Of a DNA stretch of 57,414 nucleotides, positions 33,901 through 43,842 are shown one piece after another. The notes under the pieces were generated by a model. The model did not search any database. It saw only the letters and a list, made by a program, of their open reading frames with translations, and was not told the DNA's origin. This DNA is from Bacillota bacterium (GTDB lineage Bacteria > Bacillota > Clostridia > Peptostreptococcales > Anaerovoracaceae). Each line of letters begins with the position of its first letter. Position 1 is the stretch's first letter. The DNA is taken from positions 1 through 57,414 of the forward strand of contig JAFPXY010000006.1 in the NCBI GenBank assembly GCA_017394515.1. Reading direction: 5' to 3'. Made by a program: the position numbers and the translations under genes.

Positions 33901-35824
33901 TTTGGGAGGTATATGTGGGCATCGCACCGCTTCCGGTGAGATGAAGAGCTCCGGTCTCAGGATTGAATCTCCAGATCATGTTGCCATCATATCCGCCCTC
34001 ATTTATCTCGTAAGGCATGCCTTCAGATTCAGCATATCTGAGGCCTTCGGTGCCTTCCAGCACGTAAAGGATCGATCCTTCCACGAGCTTTGTTGAGTCC
34101 GCATAGTTCAGCGCTTTGCTTCCTATCTCTGTGATCCAGCGGGGCACAAGGATATTGCAGAACCCAGTGCCCATGAAGGCTTCAGCTCCTATGGAAGTCA
34201 GAGATTTTTTGATCTCAAAGTTCTTCAGAGCTTCACAGTTTTTGAAAGCCTTAGCACCAACCGACGTCATTTGGTCGGAGTATACGACCTTAGTGAGGCG
34301 GGGGCTTCCTTCGAAGGTGCTCTTAGGGATCGACGTGATCTTATCGCCCAGGTTCACCGATTCAAGCTGTAAGGAATCTGAGAAAACACCTTCCCCCAGA
34401 GTAAACTCCTCGTTCTGGATGGATCCTATGTCCAGTTCTTTTATGTACGTGTGCCTAAAGGCGTAGTCGCCTATCTCCCTTATAGCAGGATTCAGATCCA
34501 CTTTATTGAGCCAGTTGCAGTTTTCAAAAGCCCTGGCGCCGATTTTTGTTACGTCGCTGTCATATAATTCATTCCATTGATAGGAATAAAACTGTACGTT
34601 CAGCAGATGCGCGCATCCCCTGAAAGCTCCGTATCCGATCTCTGATATATTGTTTTCAAAAACGACCGATCTGAGACTTTCCATGCCCTCGAAAGCGCCG
34701 GCATCTATTGATGTCTGGGTATATTCATCTGAATAGATGCTTACGTTCTCAAGTCTTGTCAGCACTTTAAATGTGTCACTGATATGGAATTCCTCGTACC
34801 GACTTTCCTGGTTTTCGACGTTTATATACAGCTCTTTTACCAGGGAACCGTATTTATTTACAAATCTCGCCCACATTTCATCGTTACTGCCGGGTGAAGA
34901 ATTATTCTCATAATAGCGTATGCAGTTCATTTTCAGAGTCCCTGTCGACTCCTCGAAAGTCCAGCTGTAATAATGATCTCTGTGATAGCTGTGCTTGCCA
35001 TATTCTATCTTCCAATATTCTGACAATGGGTCATATGCCTGGGCATAATACTCTCCCATAGAGCCTTTTTCAGTATAGATGATTCCATGATACTGACGGT
35101 CTTCAGCAGTATCACTATAATAATCATTATAGAAGCCAATGGCTCTGAATCCTATATGCTCTATGGTGCCCGGCAGATATTGTATCTTATCGAGATGAAC
35201 TCCATAAAACGCATAATTATCTATGCTCTTTACACGCTGCCCAAACTCTATATGTTCTGTGGTTATGTCTCTGAAAGCCTGATAGCCTATGGTCTCGCCG
35301 TTTATCTCCAGATAATCAGGCATAACTGCACTGCGAAAGGCCCACTCTCCTATATCTGTTATGGCATTTGTGTTCAGATTTATTTCGCCTATTTTCGCGC
35401 TTTCAAATGCGTGGTCGCCTATTTTCAAAGGATTGGTACTGGACTTGGGCAGAATTACCGTCATGGGGCAGTCCTTGGAACCAGCCATAAAAAACGCGCC
35501 TTGGCCGATGCTCTGAATTCCATGTTCTATCCTAATAACTTTTATCTGATTTCTGAAAGCGATCCAGGGGACGTCGGATTTGTGGGTCTCTTTGTTTTTG
35601 TCTTCCCAGGTGCGCGTTTCATAATGTTCGAAGTTCGGAATGGATCCTATTCCGTGTTCCGTCCATATCCGAAGGATCCCGGTGTCCTCGTCGAAGGACC
35701 ATTTGCAGGCGTCCAGATCCCCGGAAGTTTTAGTGTCCGCATAGGCAGACCCCGCAAAAAACACCATCGCCAGGATCAGTATGAAGGCAAATGCCAGTAT
35801 TTTGAATGATCTTATGTTCTTCAT
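30974..35824 (-). CDS. Secreted BspA-like leucine-rich-repeat protein with C-terminal Ig-like modules
   Basis: A 1,616-residue protein from the ATG at 35824, which has AAAGGTG eight bases upstream; a GTG at 35833 is less well placed. The signal peptide covers about residues 1-30. Then come many LRR_5 (BspA/TpLRR) repeats such as ITEIGSKAF and FRGCTSLSSIALGRSVKTV, broken about six times by a module beginning W-F-(N/D)-x-x-(T/S)-G-x-L-x-(I/L)-x-G-x-G. A Cys-pair module (YYYCEDCGEWFWDAAGEEPI) is near residue 1430. A bacterial Ig-like (Big_2) domain and a Lys/Thr-rich end domain finish it, both nearly the same as in the 2,612-residue protein. Such LRR proteins often mediate adhesion to host or other cells. 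Confidence 0.88.
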   Translation of the reverse strand: MKNIRSFKILAFAFILILAMVFFAGSAYADTKTSGDLDACKWSFDEDTGILRIWTEHGIGSIPNFEHYETRTWEDKNKETHKSDVPWIAFRNQIKVIRIEHGIQSIGQGAFFMAGSKDCPMTVILPKSSTNPLKIGDHAFESAKIGEINLNTNAITDIGEWAFRSAVMPDYLEINGETIGYQAFRDITTEHIEFGQRVKSIDNYAFYGVHLDKIQYLPGTIEHIGFRAIGFYNDYYSDTAEDRQYHGIIYTEKGSMGEYYAQAYDPLSEYWKIEYGKHSYHRDHYYSWTFEESTGTLKMNCIRYYENNSSPGSNDEMWARFVNKYGSLVKELYINVENQESRYEEFHISDTFKVLTRLENVSIYSDEYTQTSIDAGAFEGMESLRSVVFENNISEIGYGAFRGCAHLLNVQFYSYQWNELYDSDVTKIGARAFENCNWLNKVDLNPAIREIGDYAFRHTYIKELDIGSIQNEEFTLGEGVFSDSLQLESVNLGDKITSIPKSTFEGSPRLTKVVYSDQMTSVGAKAFKNCEALKNFEIKKSLTSIGAEAFMGTGFCNILVPRWITEIGSKALNYADSTKLVEGSILYVLEGTEGLRYAESEGMPYEINEGGYDGNMIWRFNPETGALHLTGSGAMPTYTSQNNPPWFTRTDKITSIDIGGELTEIGSKAFYAEEGDYEHLEKVVIGDSITTIGLRAFHNCPLQEIVIPPSVTTIKTKAFGYKDKDGKDVINTDLIVYVTEGSKAEEYALNAGLTCDYSMYVGETGDVRYRYDKKTNTLRIFGSGRMADYSTGLEQPWHDYRDQIITVIVEEGVTSVGDLAFAGTKVLGKVILPEGLTKIGDYAFASGDTKNNLYRLMIPDSVTTIGKNIINYYVGDPDKGIDGGNWMYGSATLYTMNDASPAFSFAEGNDHVTAVKGRMGYMDNMPWTFEYASGSLTLGGIEFPEHETYPWNDFKEEIRSIGVESNAAFNSIPDYAFSGLPYLEKVTSLGVKDIGKGAFEDCTSLRSVKLPDLLKVVKEDTFRGCTSLSSIALGRSVKTVEKNAFRDCVSLASVGLGENIETIEESAFEGCSSLSKVTLNYFMTTIGDRAFANSGVAELTTNNKLSSIGKEAFFNTPLTAVSLRRSVVIIGERALGYKGSYDSPVASPEFTISTPHGSEAYYYIQANGLTWFDPNSGDLGDIHWNFDDATLTLRISGSGDLELDGETAPWSEFNYIIERIIIENGITSIGDRVFKEMSPDPLDSYPVKLEISGSVNSIGEEAFDKTHLKEIIIPLGVEYIGPRAFRYSNVGISENGFIKISASVREIGEEAFVGTGYDYWEYDPEYDTGDDHEYTGSIKIPPNVKAIGDKAFGYQKGDDGYDGELKLIPWYLIVGVEGSAAQEYAEANEGIYFEAYVPDPGEHYHFMVYVEGKDPTTTEKGYKPYYYCEDCGEWFWDAAGEEPIEDHSAVDLPMKPSLNYSKKSLKAGNTVTLKVKNGTAKSWKTSAKAVATVTSKGMVTTLKKGTATITATLKDGSTLKCKITVTTSPTITIGGKKFKATTTYKVKKGKYLTVKITGRAASVANVYSTSKKTVVKVTTTSKNTSTVKIKGLKAGKANVTIKVNGVAFKIKVQVTK

Positions 35825-35881
35825 CTTCGTCACCTTTATTCTTTAAGTTGATGACTGATACTTATCTCCACATAGTCGGAT

Positions 35882-35909
35882 ATCCACCCGGGGCTCTGCC
35901 CGGGTGGAT
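35882..35909. other. Strong hairpin between two surface protein genes
   Basis: ATCCACCCGGG pairs with CCCGGGTGGAT (11 bp) around six bases, with no T run. It sits 26 bp after the stop of the 2,612-residue gene, much as the palindrome at 23215-23240 does after its paralogue. Confidence 0.6.
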
Positions 35910-35934
35910 CCGTTATAGCTTTATCGTTTTGCTT

Positions 35935-38900
35935 TTATTTGGTGACCTTCACCTTGATCTTGAAGGCTTTTCCGTTGACCTTGATGGTCACGGTACATGA
36001 CCCGACCTTAAGACCTTTGATCTTCACAGTGGAAGTCTTCTTAGATGTGGTGGTCACCTTGGCTATGGTCTTCTTGGTGGTCGAATATACGTTTGGTACA
36101 GATGATGCTCTGCCGGTGATCTTCACCGTGAGATATTTACCCTTCTTCACCTTGTAGGTGGTGGTCGATTTAAACTTCTTACCTCCTACGGTTATAGTCG
36201 GATTGGTGCTTACGGTTATCTTGCAAGTCTTCTTGGTGCCATCCTTTAAGGTAGCCGTAATGGTTGCTGTACCCTTGGTCAGGGCGGTAACCACGCCCTT
36301 GGTACTTACCTTGGCAATTGTTGCCTTCGAAGACTTCCAGGATTTGACCGTTCCGTTGGTTATCTTGAGGGTCACGGTTTTGCCTGCCTTAAGGGTCTTC
36401 TTGGTGTAGTTTATCGAGGGCTTAGCCGGTGTTCCGGTAGCAGGGATGATCACGCTTGAGTGATCCTTGATCTCGTTCTTGCCCTCCGCGTCGTTGAAGA
36501 ACTTGCCACACTCTTCGCATACATAGTACTGGATGTTTCCATCTTCAGTCTTGGTGGCTGCCTTGGGCTCCACCATGACGATGCTGTGTACGGCTGCGAT
36601 CTCCAGATCTGCAGCTTCTACTTTGCTTACTCCGAATTCGTCCGCAAAGGTCTCGCCGCAGTGCGTGCATTCATAGTGGTCCTGCACTCCCTTATTGGTG
36701 CATGTCTCAGGCGCTGTGCCGGGTACGTAGATCAGATCGTGGCCTGTAGCGACCCAAAGGTCGTCTCTCTCCACTTCCTGAGCTGCCTTTGTACCTTCGG
36801 CCTTCATGGCTGCCTGGATAGTCAGATCCAGAGATGAATATCCGCAGACTGTACATTCGTCATATGCAGGGTATCCGTCCTCTTCACAGGTGGGCAATTT
36901 CTCATCGTGATGAACGTAAGTGTGGCCTTTTGCAGGGATCAGCTGGAAGGTGCTGTAGTCGCACTTACTGCAGGTGTCATATGCCTTATAGCCGTCCTCT
37001 ATGCAGGTGGCCGCCTTTCCGTCGTGATGTACTAAGCTGTGGCTTCCTGCAGCCACGGTAAAGGTATTGTCATGGTCCGCCGCTCCGCAGCTGCAGCTCT
37101 TGTAGTAGGTGGTTCCCTTGGAGCAATCTCCGGATACGTAGTATTCTTCAGTGGCGGTCTGCTGGGTGAAGCTGTGCTGAGGTACAAGGTGCATGTAATA
37201 TACGTCCTTATGGTATTCAGTTCCCTCTGCTGCCTCTATCCTGTCAGCGTCTTCACTGGTGATTCGCAAGCCGCTGAGCTCCACGGCCTCGCTCTTTCCG
37301 CCGTAGATCTTATATGAGTGCTTAGCGTTGGTGGTAACTACCGTTACGTCATCGGCAATGATGTTATGCTTCATATCCGATCCGCTATCGCCATCCCAGT
37401 AGATCTCACCGTTTTCATAGTAGACCTTGCCACCATCAGGATAGTATCCGAAGGCGCAGCTTGAGAAGCTCTGCTTGCCGCTTCCCTTAAGATAGATATT
37501 CTTGCCTTTTCCGGGCTGTATGGCCTGAGTATTCTTTGCTCCTTCAAGGTTCAGATTTCCGGGGCCTGTAATCGTGATATTTCCTTTGGATCTGATGATA
37601 TTGCCAAATACCATCTCGCTTTCCCCGCCGGTCTTTTTGAGATAGTTGTCTCCTATGAGCTCTATGGTGATATCATCCTTGGAGTAGATCACAGACTGAA
37701 CTCTTCTGTTGATCCAGAATAACTTGAAGGAGTCCACGTCGATTCCCATGTCGCTGAAGCTGAAATTTTTAAGAGTCAGCGTCTTGGTGTCAGGATCGTA
37801 GTGGTATCCGTCACGCTCAAGGTCTCCCAGATCGGCCTCGGTCACAGGGTTCCTTCCCACGTATACTCCATATTCTTCACCCGCAGGATCTGTCTTCACA
37901 ACCTTGGTATAGAAGACGTCAGTGAGGCCCTGTCTGTAGTAGAGCAAATACTCGGTATCGGGTTCAAGTCCGACAAAGGCTACTTTGGAAGCGGTCCAGT
38001 GGTCTCCGTCAAGGGAAACGCAAAGGTTATCCACTCCCTTGAATTCAGGATAGATCTCCGTGGATGCTTTCTTTATCGTCACATCGGCTGCATCCGTCAG
38101 GTAAACGGTGATGGAATCCGCGTCTAATATGTCTCCTACTATCCTTCCCGCCCAGTTGGTGAATTCATACTTGAAGTCTTCAGGGTTTCTGGTCCGCTTG
38201 ACTTCCGTCATGAAGTATCCGTCCACCTCAGGAACGTCGATGGTAGTCTTTCCGTCCGACGATCTGTTGGCATAGATCGTTTTATTGTATGCTGTCGTTC
38301 CGTCCGGCTTGATCGCCTTGACGTAAACTTCTATGTCGGTGCCGTTGTCAGGCTTTGGAGCGCTGTTGTCGATGTAAAGCTTCTCGGTAACAGTGTGGTT
38401 CACTCTCATGTCCACCACGCCATCTCCGTCTCCGTCGATCGTCACGTAGAGCGGAAGTCTTATCTCATCGCCATCGTGCAGCACCACATTCCCATTTTTA
38501 TCTCTGTCTGATAAGAGGGTCAGAATGTTATTTGCTTCATCATAGTCGAAGTTCTGAGAGTTGAAGTACTTTTTCTGATCTTCTTCCATTTCCGATATGT
38601 CCAGAATAAGCTTGATGTTTCCTTCCGTCTCGAGATAATCATCCAGGCAAACTTCTTCTTCCAGTTCCAGATTGAAGTCCTTGACTCTGTATTTGGGAAG
38701 CACGGGGATGACCTTTCCATCCTCGATGGTTATGGTATTGGGAACGGTGAGGAACGCATGTTGCTTATGCGGTATGGTTATGTCGGTGTTTTCATTGGTC
38801 TCGCCGTTAACGTTTACCGTAATGTCATTTACAGCTGCGAATTCAGCAGTGCCGTCTTTCTCCGGGTTCAGGTCGATGTCGAGTCTCGGGCCGTTCACAG

Positions 38901-41900
38901 TTCCTTTCATGAAAGCTTTCATGGTATCCGTCGGATCCTCGATGTTCACCTTGTACCCGTAGGCCTGGAAGGTCTGCTCCGCAAAGGACGTGAACTCGAA
39001 GCCCTTCTTGAAACTGAACTCGCTGTCATCTCCGTTGGTTCCCGCAGTGAACTCATCCATCCACTCATCCACGCTGTCGCCCTCTTTGACCACCGTCGGA
39101 TAGTTCATGTCGATAGTATCGATGATTCCCGGAGCGGCTCCTATGGCGCTGTAGTAAGTATAAGTTAAGGTGCAGGTGTCTCCCGGCTTATATTCGCCCG
39201 TAGCGGAATCCTCTACATAGTCGATGTATCCGTTAAGAGGGCTGCCGTTCACAACATCTATATCTCCCTCCACGGTATTTGCATAGAGGGTGAACGGATG
39301 GAAGTTGTTGTATGAGAAGTTAGAACCTTCTTTGAATACCAGTGAAGGATCGTTCTTTTCTACAACGACGTTGATCTGATATGTCTTGTAGTTTCTGGCC
39401 GTGGCTGAGGAATCCAGCCTCTCACCGCTTCCCTGGTTGATCCAGTAGATCTCCTTGACGTGATAATCCGCTGTATCAGGGATCTCAACGCTGTTATCAA
39501 AGGTCTTGCCGATCTCAGGAGGATCGATGCCGTAGATTTCAATGTCATCCACATAGTCTATGACGGTCACGCTGATCTCGTGAGCATCTCCCAAAAGATC
39601 CGTGTAGGAAAGCACTGCGGTTCCCGCACTTCCTCCGAATCCCAGAGTTCCATCGTCTTCGATGTAGGCCACTTCAGGAGCTGTAGATGTCGCACCCTTA
39701 CATGAGAGCGGCAGTGAATGATCTATGGGCTGTGCCTTGAAGAGCTGGATCTCTCCTGAGTTGTATTTACCGTTCTTGATATCGTCAATGTCGAAGGTAT
39801 AGCTGTCCTTGATGGGTTTTACCTTTTCAACCTCTACCTCCAGCCTGCCGGTAACCTTTCCGCTGCTGTTGCTGGTCCAGTTCATTCTCCAGGTGTTATC
39901 GTTGTCGAGGTTGGTGATGATATAGCAATCGAACTGATAATCATCTGCCTTTACCTTGGAGAACAGATTTCCCTTCGCCAGCTCTTTTTCGCTGAAGAAA
40001 TCGGTGGGGAACTGGACGATGGGGAGCTCGTCACCCTTTTTCAGTTTGAAATTTGCATATTTGAAACTGCCATTGTTCGCAGATGCCAGGAACTGTACAT
40101 CCGTCACGTATTCGTCGGCTGCAAGTCCTGTTACCTTATCCAAAGATATGGTTGCGATATTATCGATTGATGCGTAGTTTCCTTTACCTCCATAGTTCAG
40201 GCTGATGCTTCCTCCCACGTCTTCGGCGAATACTCTTTCTCCGACTTTCAAAGGATGTGACTCGAATATCTGTACGGCATCGTAGTAGTCTGTCCAGTTG
40301 ACGTTCACTACGTAAGCCTTGACCTTTATCAGCTTTCCTTCCGTGGAAGGAGGCAGATAGCAGTTGTCATAGTGTCCGTACCAGATATTGTTGTTCTTGT
40401 TATCGAGGTCTTCATCATTCCAGAGTTTCAGGTGGTCTTCATCCTTCCACTGAGTGGAATACGCATGGATGAGACGTGAACACTGATCGTTATCATTAGG
40501 CCACATGTTCGTGCCCTCTTTGATGGATCCGTTGGCATTGTACTCGATCACAGGAAGGCAGTCTTCCGTACTGAGATTGACCTTTTTTCCGTTACGATCT
40601 ATAGCATTCCAGAGCGGATCGTCCGGCGCTAGGGAGTTCTTGTATTGGAAGCCGTCCTTGCCCCTGAGCCAGGATTCCAGACTGTGCTTATCTTTATCTT
40701 TATTGAGCAGAGCTCTGGTCTGTACGTCGTTCAGGTTCTGCTCCTTTGCTTGCTTATATTTTGCCGCTATGTCCCAGACGTTGGTGGTTCCGGCTATCAG
40801 TTCCTGTTCCTTGCCCTTCTCGTCCACGACCCACCACTGATAGTAGACGTCGAAGATCCTGTTGGTCTCCCAGTCCACGTTGCCGGTGGCAGCGTTTACG
40901 AATTCTATATTGGCATTGCCGCCTGCTTTGAACTTTCCGGTCCACTGAAGCGGTGTGAAATCAGCGACGGCAGTGGTATGTTCATCGTCCACCGTCTGCT
41001 CGCTCTGTCCATAGCACATGAACAGAACGGAACTGCTGGCCTTAGCTGTTCCCACGTTGGAATTAAAGGTGTAAAAGTCCGTATCCCGATATGACGCGTT
41101 ATCTTTATACAGATCATAGCCATAATAGCCATGGTTCAGCCTCTCCTCCACGTTCAGAGTTATACGATACATCTCACCCTGTCTGAAGCCTCTCCAGCCT
41201 ATGTTCTGAGCCTTGATCTTCTCTTCCAGGTCTGTCAGCCTGATCATTATCTTAAGGCCCTGTTTGGTATCCGATCCGTAGACCGCCGTGGCCAGAGGCT
41301 GATCGTCGCCCAGCATACCGTTCCTTCCGATATTCTGACGGGTCAGAGGATCCACCTGATAGACCTTGTATTCTATCCACTTCATGTTGGAGAGATAATT
41401 ATAGGTCTGGCGGTTTTCACTGTAACTGTCAAATACCTGGCTCAGATTCTTCGAGCTGGTATCCGAAACCGTCCTCTTATCCACGTATGTCTTATTGCCG
41501 AAGGTATGCGTCGACGTGTTCAGCGCGGAGTTAAAGCTGTTTGAGATATGACTTGGATCCGTGGTCTGATATTCGCTGGTGGCGCTGGATTTCAGAGTTC
41601 CCGAGATATAGTTGTCCGTCAGAACGAGAGGTTCTATCGGCGTACCCTCGGTATCTGTAGGATCCTGATAGTACCACGTGCTGGAACTGCCGAATGTCTC
41701 TCCGTCAGGATCCAGTCCGTTGAAAGTGGGAGTGATTCGGTATGCTTCGGTCCTTGAAGAATTGAGCGGGAAATAGAAGACTTTCTCGGTGGAGTTGTAG
41801 GCTCCTCTTATGTTTCCGTCTTTTTCGGACAGCACTTCGTCGATGTAAGAAGTATCGCCGTCCTGGTTCTGCGTCTTTAGAGCAAAGCTGTTGGTGGTAT

Positions 41901-43773
41901 TAGTCTTGGCATTGTTAGGATAGACCCTGATGCCCTGCTTGTATCTGAGTTCCAGATCGCTGCAGAAAAGACGATAGTGATAGAGTTTGCCGTCTCCCCC
42001 GCTGTTCTCGTCCATGAGTACCAGAGCGCCGTCTCCGAAAAGATCCACGATCTGGATACGGCCGTCCTTGATAAAGTCTTCTCCATAGGAGCCCAGTCCC
42101 AGATTGACTGCGCCGGGAGTTCCGTACCAGGTGGAGAAGTGAGCATCACCTTCTCCTTTCAGGCCTATGTTCTTTGCTTCATAGTAGTTCCTGAAAGTGC
42201 CGCCTCTTACGAGGATGTTGGAAGTGTCCACAGGAGTGACACCGTCACTTTCAACCATTATCTCCGTATGGTTATGATTCTCGCTGGTCTTGATCTCCAC
42301 AGTCTTATACGTAATGTTGCCGTCCTTGTCTTTGTTGGTCTGCTGTACGGTCTCCGTGCCCGTCTTTACGATGTTGAACACGTTAGCTCCGGAACGGGCA
42401 TTGAATGTTCCGCCGTAAATATATGCCTTGCCGTTTCTCGTGGCCTCCACGACAGCGTTACGGGTGTTGGGAGAAGAACCGAAGCCGTTGTACGTGCCCC
42501 CGTAGGATACGAAGGTTCCCTTGTTTGCGACATATACGCAGGTTCCGAAATGCGTATAGATGATTCGGGTGGATTCGGCAGAACCCAGCATTCCCGCTAT
42601 GGCTCCGCAGAAGCCGAATACTTTGCCGGTAATATCCTCGATCTTAGACTGATCCAGCACAGAATCCACTACCTTCTTGTGGGCTTCGGCTATTTTCGAG
42701 TTCTTGTCGGACTTGGCAGATTCCTTGTCATTTGATTTCTGCTCTCCGTTTTGACTGTTGTTCGCTTTGCCGCTCTTATCCACGTCATCCTGTTTGTCTC
42801 CAACAGTCTTAGGGATTTCTTTTTTATCCGGGTCCTTGGTCTTATTTTCAGACACTTCGTTCTTATTGAGTTTAGTGGATGAGACATCTTCATCATTTTT
42901 GAGCTTATTGAAGCTGTCCATAACGTCATCTGACGCTGCTACTGCTGCCTCTATACCTGTGGCATAGTTTGCAACGCTTACAGCAAGCTCTGTGGCCTTA
43001 CCTATGGCAGTCTTCACTTTGGACCAGCTGAAGTTGTCCTTTACCACCGCCTTGCTTCTTCCAGCCTGATAATTGCCTCCGTAAATGATGAGGTTGCCGT
43101 CGAGAACTTCGAAAAGATCGTAATTGGTATAATAATCGAAGTTATGCTCCGGCGCGTCATCCACAGGATCGCCCGCTTCTTTGAAAGGGTCCTCTATACG
43201 GCCGTGGACTGTAATGCCGCCCTTGCCGCTGTTTGATCCATCGGCAGTGGAGTCTAAGATGTAGACGTTAGGACTGGGTTCGCCCTGTTTGCCATTAATT
43301 ATAAAGCAAGTATATATATGGTTGGAATCACCCGGTCTCTGATATGGCGCCTGTTCAATACCTGCGTAGGACCAGGGTTTAAGGTTCGTATCGATATGGA
43401 ATTTAACCGTATGTCCGTTCAGATCCAGCACCTTGTCTTTAGTAATGGTAAAACCGTCAAAATGATGATGCTTCCAGGTGTTTTCCAGATCCTGAGTAAG
43501 GCTGATATATTTATCTTCAGTCTTGGTGCTCTCCAGTAGCTCCCCCAGCTCTGTTATACTTGATGGATGCTTCCAGTTGACTGTGCCGGAATTCTTGTAT
43601 TCCAGGGTCTTGGCCATAGCCATACCCCTGGTCTGACTCGTGCCATCCAGACTGATGGGAATATTGATATTGCTGTCCGCTGACGCGTAGCTGTTCCCTT
43701 TGATCGGAGGCACAAATGTTACAATCATGCACACTGCAAGGAGTATACACAGTAATCGCTTTGCATACTTCAT
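35935..43773 (-). CDS. Giant secreted multidomain surface protein (2,612 residues)
   Basis: The paralogue of the 2,462-residue protein. The signal peptide covers about residues 1-31. A solenoid-like region has DLNGHTVKFH, YGGNYQAGRSKAVV and GFGSSPNTRNAVVEA; at about 238-411 it is interrupted by a helical segment (GKATELAVSVANYATGIEAA) and a very polar linker rich in Lys, Asp, Ser and Asn. Long beta-rich middle domains follow, then a second solenoid near 1990-2130, and Cys-pair repeats near 2200-2440 (AATCIEDGYKAYDTCSKC). Here the end is a Big_2-like Ig domain and the Lys/Thr-rich module ending FKIKVKVTK, shared with the LRR protein rather than with its paralogue. No sortase or SLH signal is seen. 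AGGAG precedes the ATG. Confidence 0.85.
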   Translation of the reverse strand: MKYAKRLLCILLAVCMIVTFVPPIKGNSYASADSNINIPISLDGTSQTRGMAMAKTLEYKNSGTVNWKHPSSITELGELLESTKTEDKYISLTQDLENTWKHHHFDGFTITKDKVLDLNGHTVKFHIDTNLKPWSYAGIEQAPYQRPGDSNHIYTCFIINGKQGEPSPNVYILDSTADGSNSGKGGITVHGRIEDPFKEAGDPVDDAPEHNFDYYTNYDLFEVLDGNLIIYGGNYQAGRSKAVVKDNFSWSKVKTAIGKATELAVSVANYATGIEAAVAASDDVMDSFNKLKNDEDVSSTKLNKNEVSENKTKDPDKKEIPKTVGDKQDDVDKSGKANNSQNGEQKSNDKESAKSDKNSKIAEAHKKVVDSVLDQSKIEDITGKVFGFCGAIAGMLGSAESTRIIYTHFGTCVYVANKGTFVSYGGTYNGFGSSPNTRNAVVEATRNGKAYIYGGTFNARSGANVFNIVKTGTETVQQTNKDKDGNITYKTVEIKTSENHNHTEIMVESDGVTPVDTSNILVRGGTFRNYYEAKNIGLKGEGDAHFSTWYGTPGAVNLGLGSYGEDFIKDGRIQIVDLFGDGALVLMDENSGGDGKLYHYRLFCSDLELRYKQGIRVYPNNAKTNTTNSFALKTQNQDGDTSYIDEVLSEKDGNIRGAYNSTEKVFYFPLNSSRTEAYRITPTFNGLDPDGETFGSSSTWYYQDPTDTEGTPIEPLVLTDNYISGTLKSSATSEYQTTDPSHISNSFNSALNTSTHTFGNKTYVDKRTVSDTSSKNLSQVFDSYSENRQTYNYLSNMKWIEYKVYQVDPLTRQNIGRNGMLGDDQPLATAVYGSDTKQGLKIMIRLTDLEEKIKAQNIGWRGFRQGEMYRITLNVEERLNHGYYGYDLYKDNASYRDTDFYTFNSNVGTAKASSSVLFMCYGQSEQTVDDEHTTAVADFTPLQWTGKFKAGGNANIEFVNAATGNVDWETNRIFDVYYQWWVVDEKGKEQELIAGTTNVWDIAAKYKQAKEQNLNDVQTRALLNKDKDKHSLESWLRGKDGFQYKNSLAPDDPLWNAIDRNGKKVNLSTEDCLPVIEYNANGSIKEGTNMWPNDNDQCSRLIHAYSTQWKDEDHLKLWNDEDLDNKNNNIWYGHYDNCYLPPSTEGKLIKVKAYVVNVNWTDYYDAVQIFESHPLKVGERVFAEDVGGSISLNYGGKGNYASIDNIATISLDKVTGLAADEYVTDVQFLASANNGSFKYANFKLKKGDELPIVQFPTDFFSEKELAKGNLFSKVKADDYQFDCYIITNLDNDNTWRMNWTSNSSGKVTGRLEVEVEKVKPIKDSYTFDIDDIKNGKYNSGEIQLFKAQPIDHSLPLSCKGATSTAPEVAYIEDDGTLGFGGSAGTAVLSYTDLLGDAHEISVTVIDYVDDIEIYGIDPPEIGKTFDNSVEIPDTADYHVKEIYWINQGSGERLDSSATARNYKTYQINVVVEKNDPSLVFKEGSNFSYNNFHPFTLYANTVEGDIDVVNGSPLNGYIDYVEDSATGEYKPGDTCTLTYTYYSAIGAAPGIIDTIDMNYPTVVKEGDSVDEWMDEFTAGTNGDDSEFSFKKGFEFTSFAEQTFQAYGYKVNIEDPTDTMKAFMKGTVNGPRLDIDLNPEKDGTAEFAAVNDITVNVNGETNENTDITIPHKQHAFLTVPNTITIEDGKVIPVLPKYRVKDFNLELEEEVCLDDYLETEGNIKLILDISEMEEDQKKYFNSQNFDYDEANNILTLLSDRDKNGNVVLHDGDEIRLPLYVTIDGDGDGVVDMRVNHTVTEKLYIDNSAPKPDNGTDIEVYVKAIKPDGTTAYNKTIYANRSSDGKTTIDVPEVDGYFMTEVKRTRNPEDFKYEFTNWAGRIVGDILDADSITVYLTDAADVTIKKASTEIYPEFKGVDNLCVSLDGDHWTASKVAFVGLEPDTEYLLYYRQGLTDVFYTKVVKTDPAGEEYGVYVGRNPVTEADLGDLERDGYHYDPDTKTLTLKNFSFSDMGIDVDSFKLFWINRRVQSVIYSKDDITIELIGDNYLKKTGGESEMVFGNIIRSKGNITITGPGNLNLEGAKNTQAIQPGKGKNIYLKGSGKQSFSSCAFGYYPDGGKVYYENGEIYWDGDSGSDMKHNIIADDVTVVTTNAKHSYKIYGGKSEAVELSGLRITSEDADRIEAAEGTEYHKDVYYMHLVPQHSFTQQTATEEYYVSGDCSKGTTYYKSCSCGAADHDNTFTVAAGSHSLVHHDGKAATCIEDGYKAYDTCSKCDYSTFQLIPAKGHTYVHHDEKLPTCEEDGYPAYDECTVCGYSSLDLTIQAAMKAEGTKAAQEVERDDLWVATGHDLIYVPGTAPETCTNKGVQDHYECTHCGETFADEFGVSKVEAADLEIAAVHSIVMVEPKAATKTEDGNIQYYVCEECGKFFNDAEGKNEIKDHSSVIIPATGTPAKPSINYTKKTLKAGKTVTLKITNGTVKSWKSSKATIAKVSTKGVVTALTKGTATITATLKDGTKKTCKITVSTNPTITVGGKKFKSTTTYKVKKGKYLTVKITGRASSVPNVYSTTKKTIAKVTTTSKKTSTVKIKGLKVGSCTVTIKVNGKAFKIKVKVTK

Positions 43774-43842
43774 CTTTCTTCTCCTCTTAATTCCTTAAAC
43801 AAACGAATAGCATCTGATGTATGTTTTGGTGTATGTTTTGGA

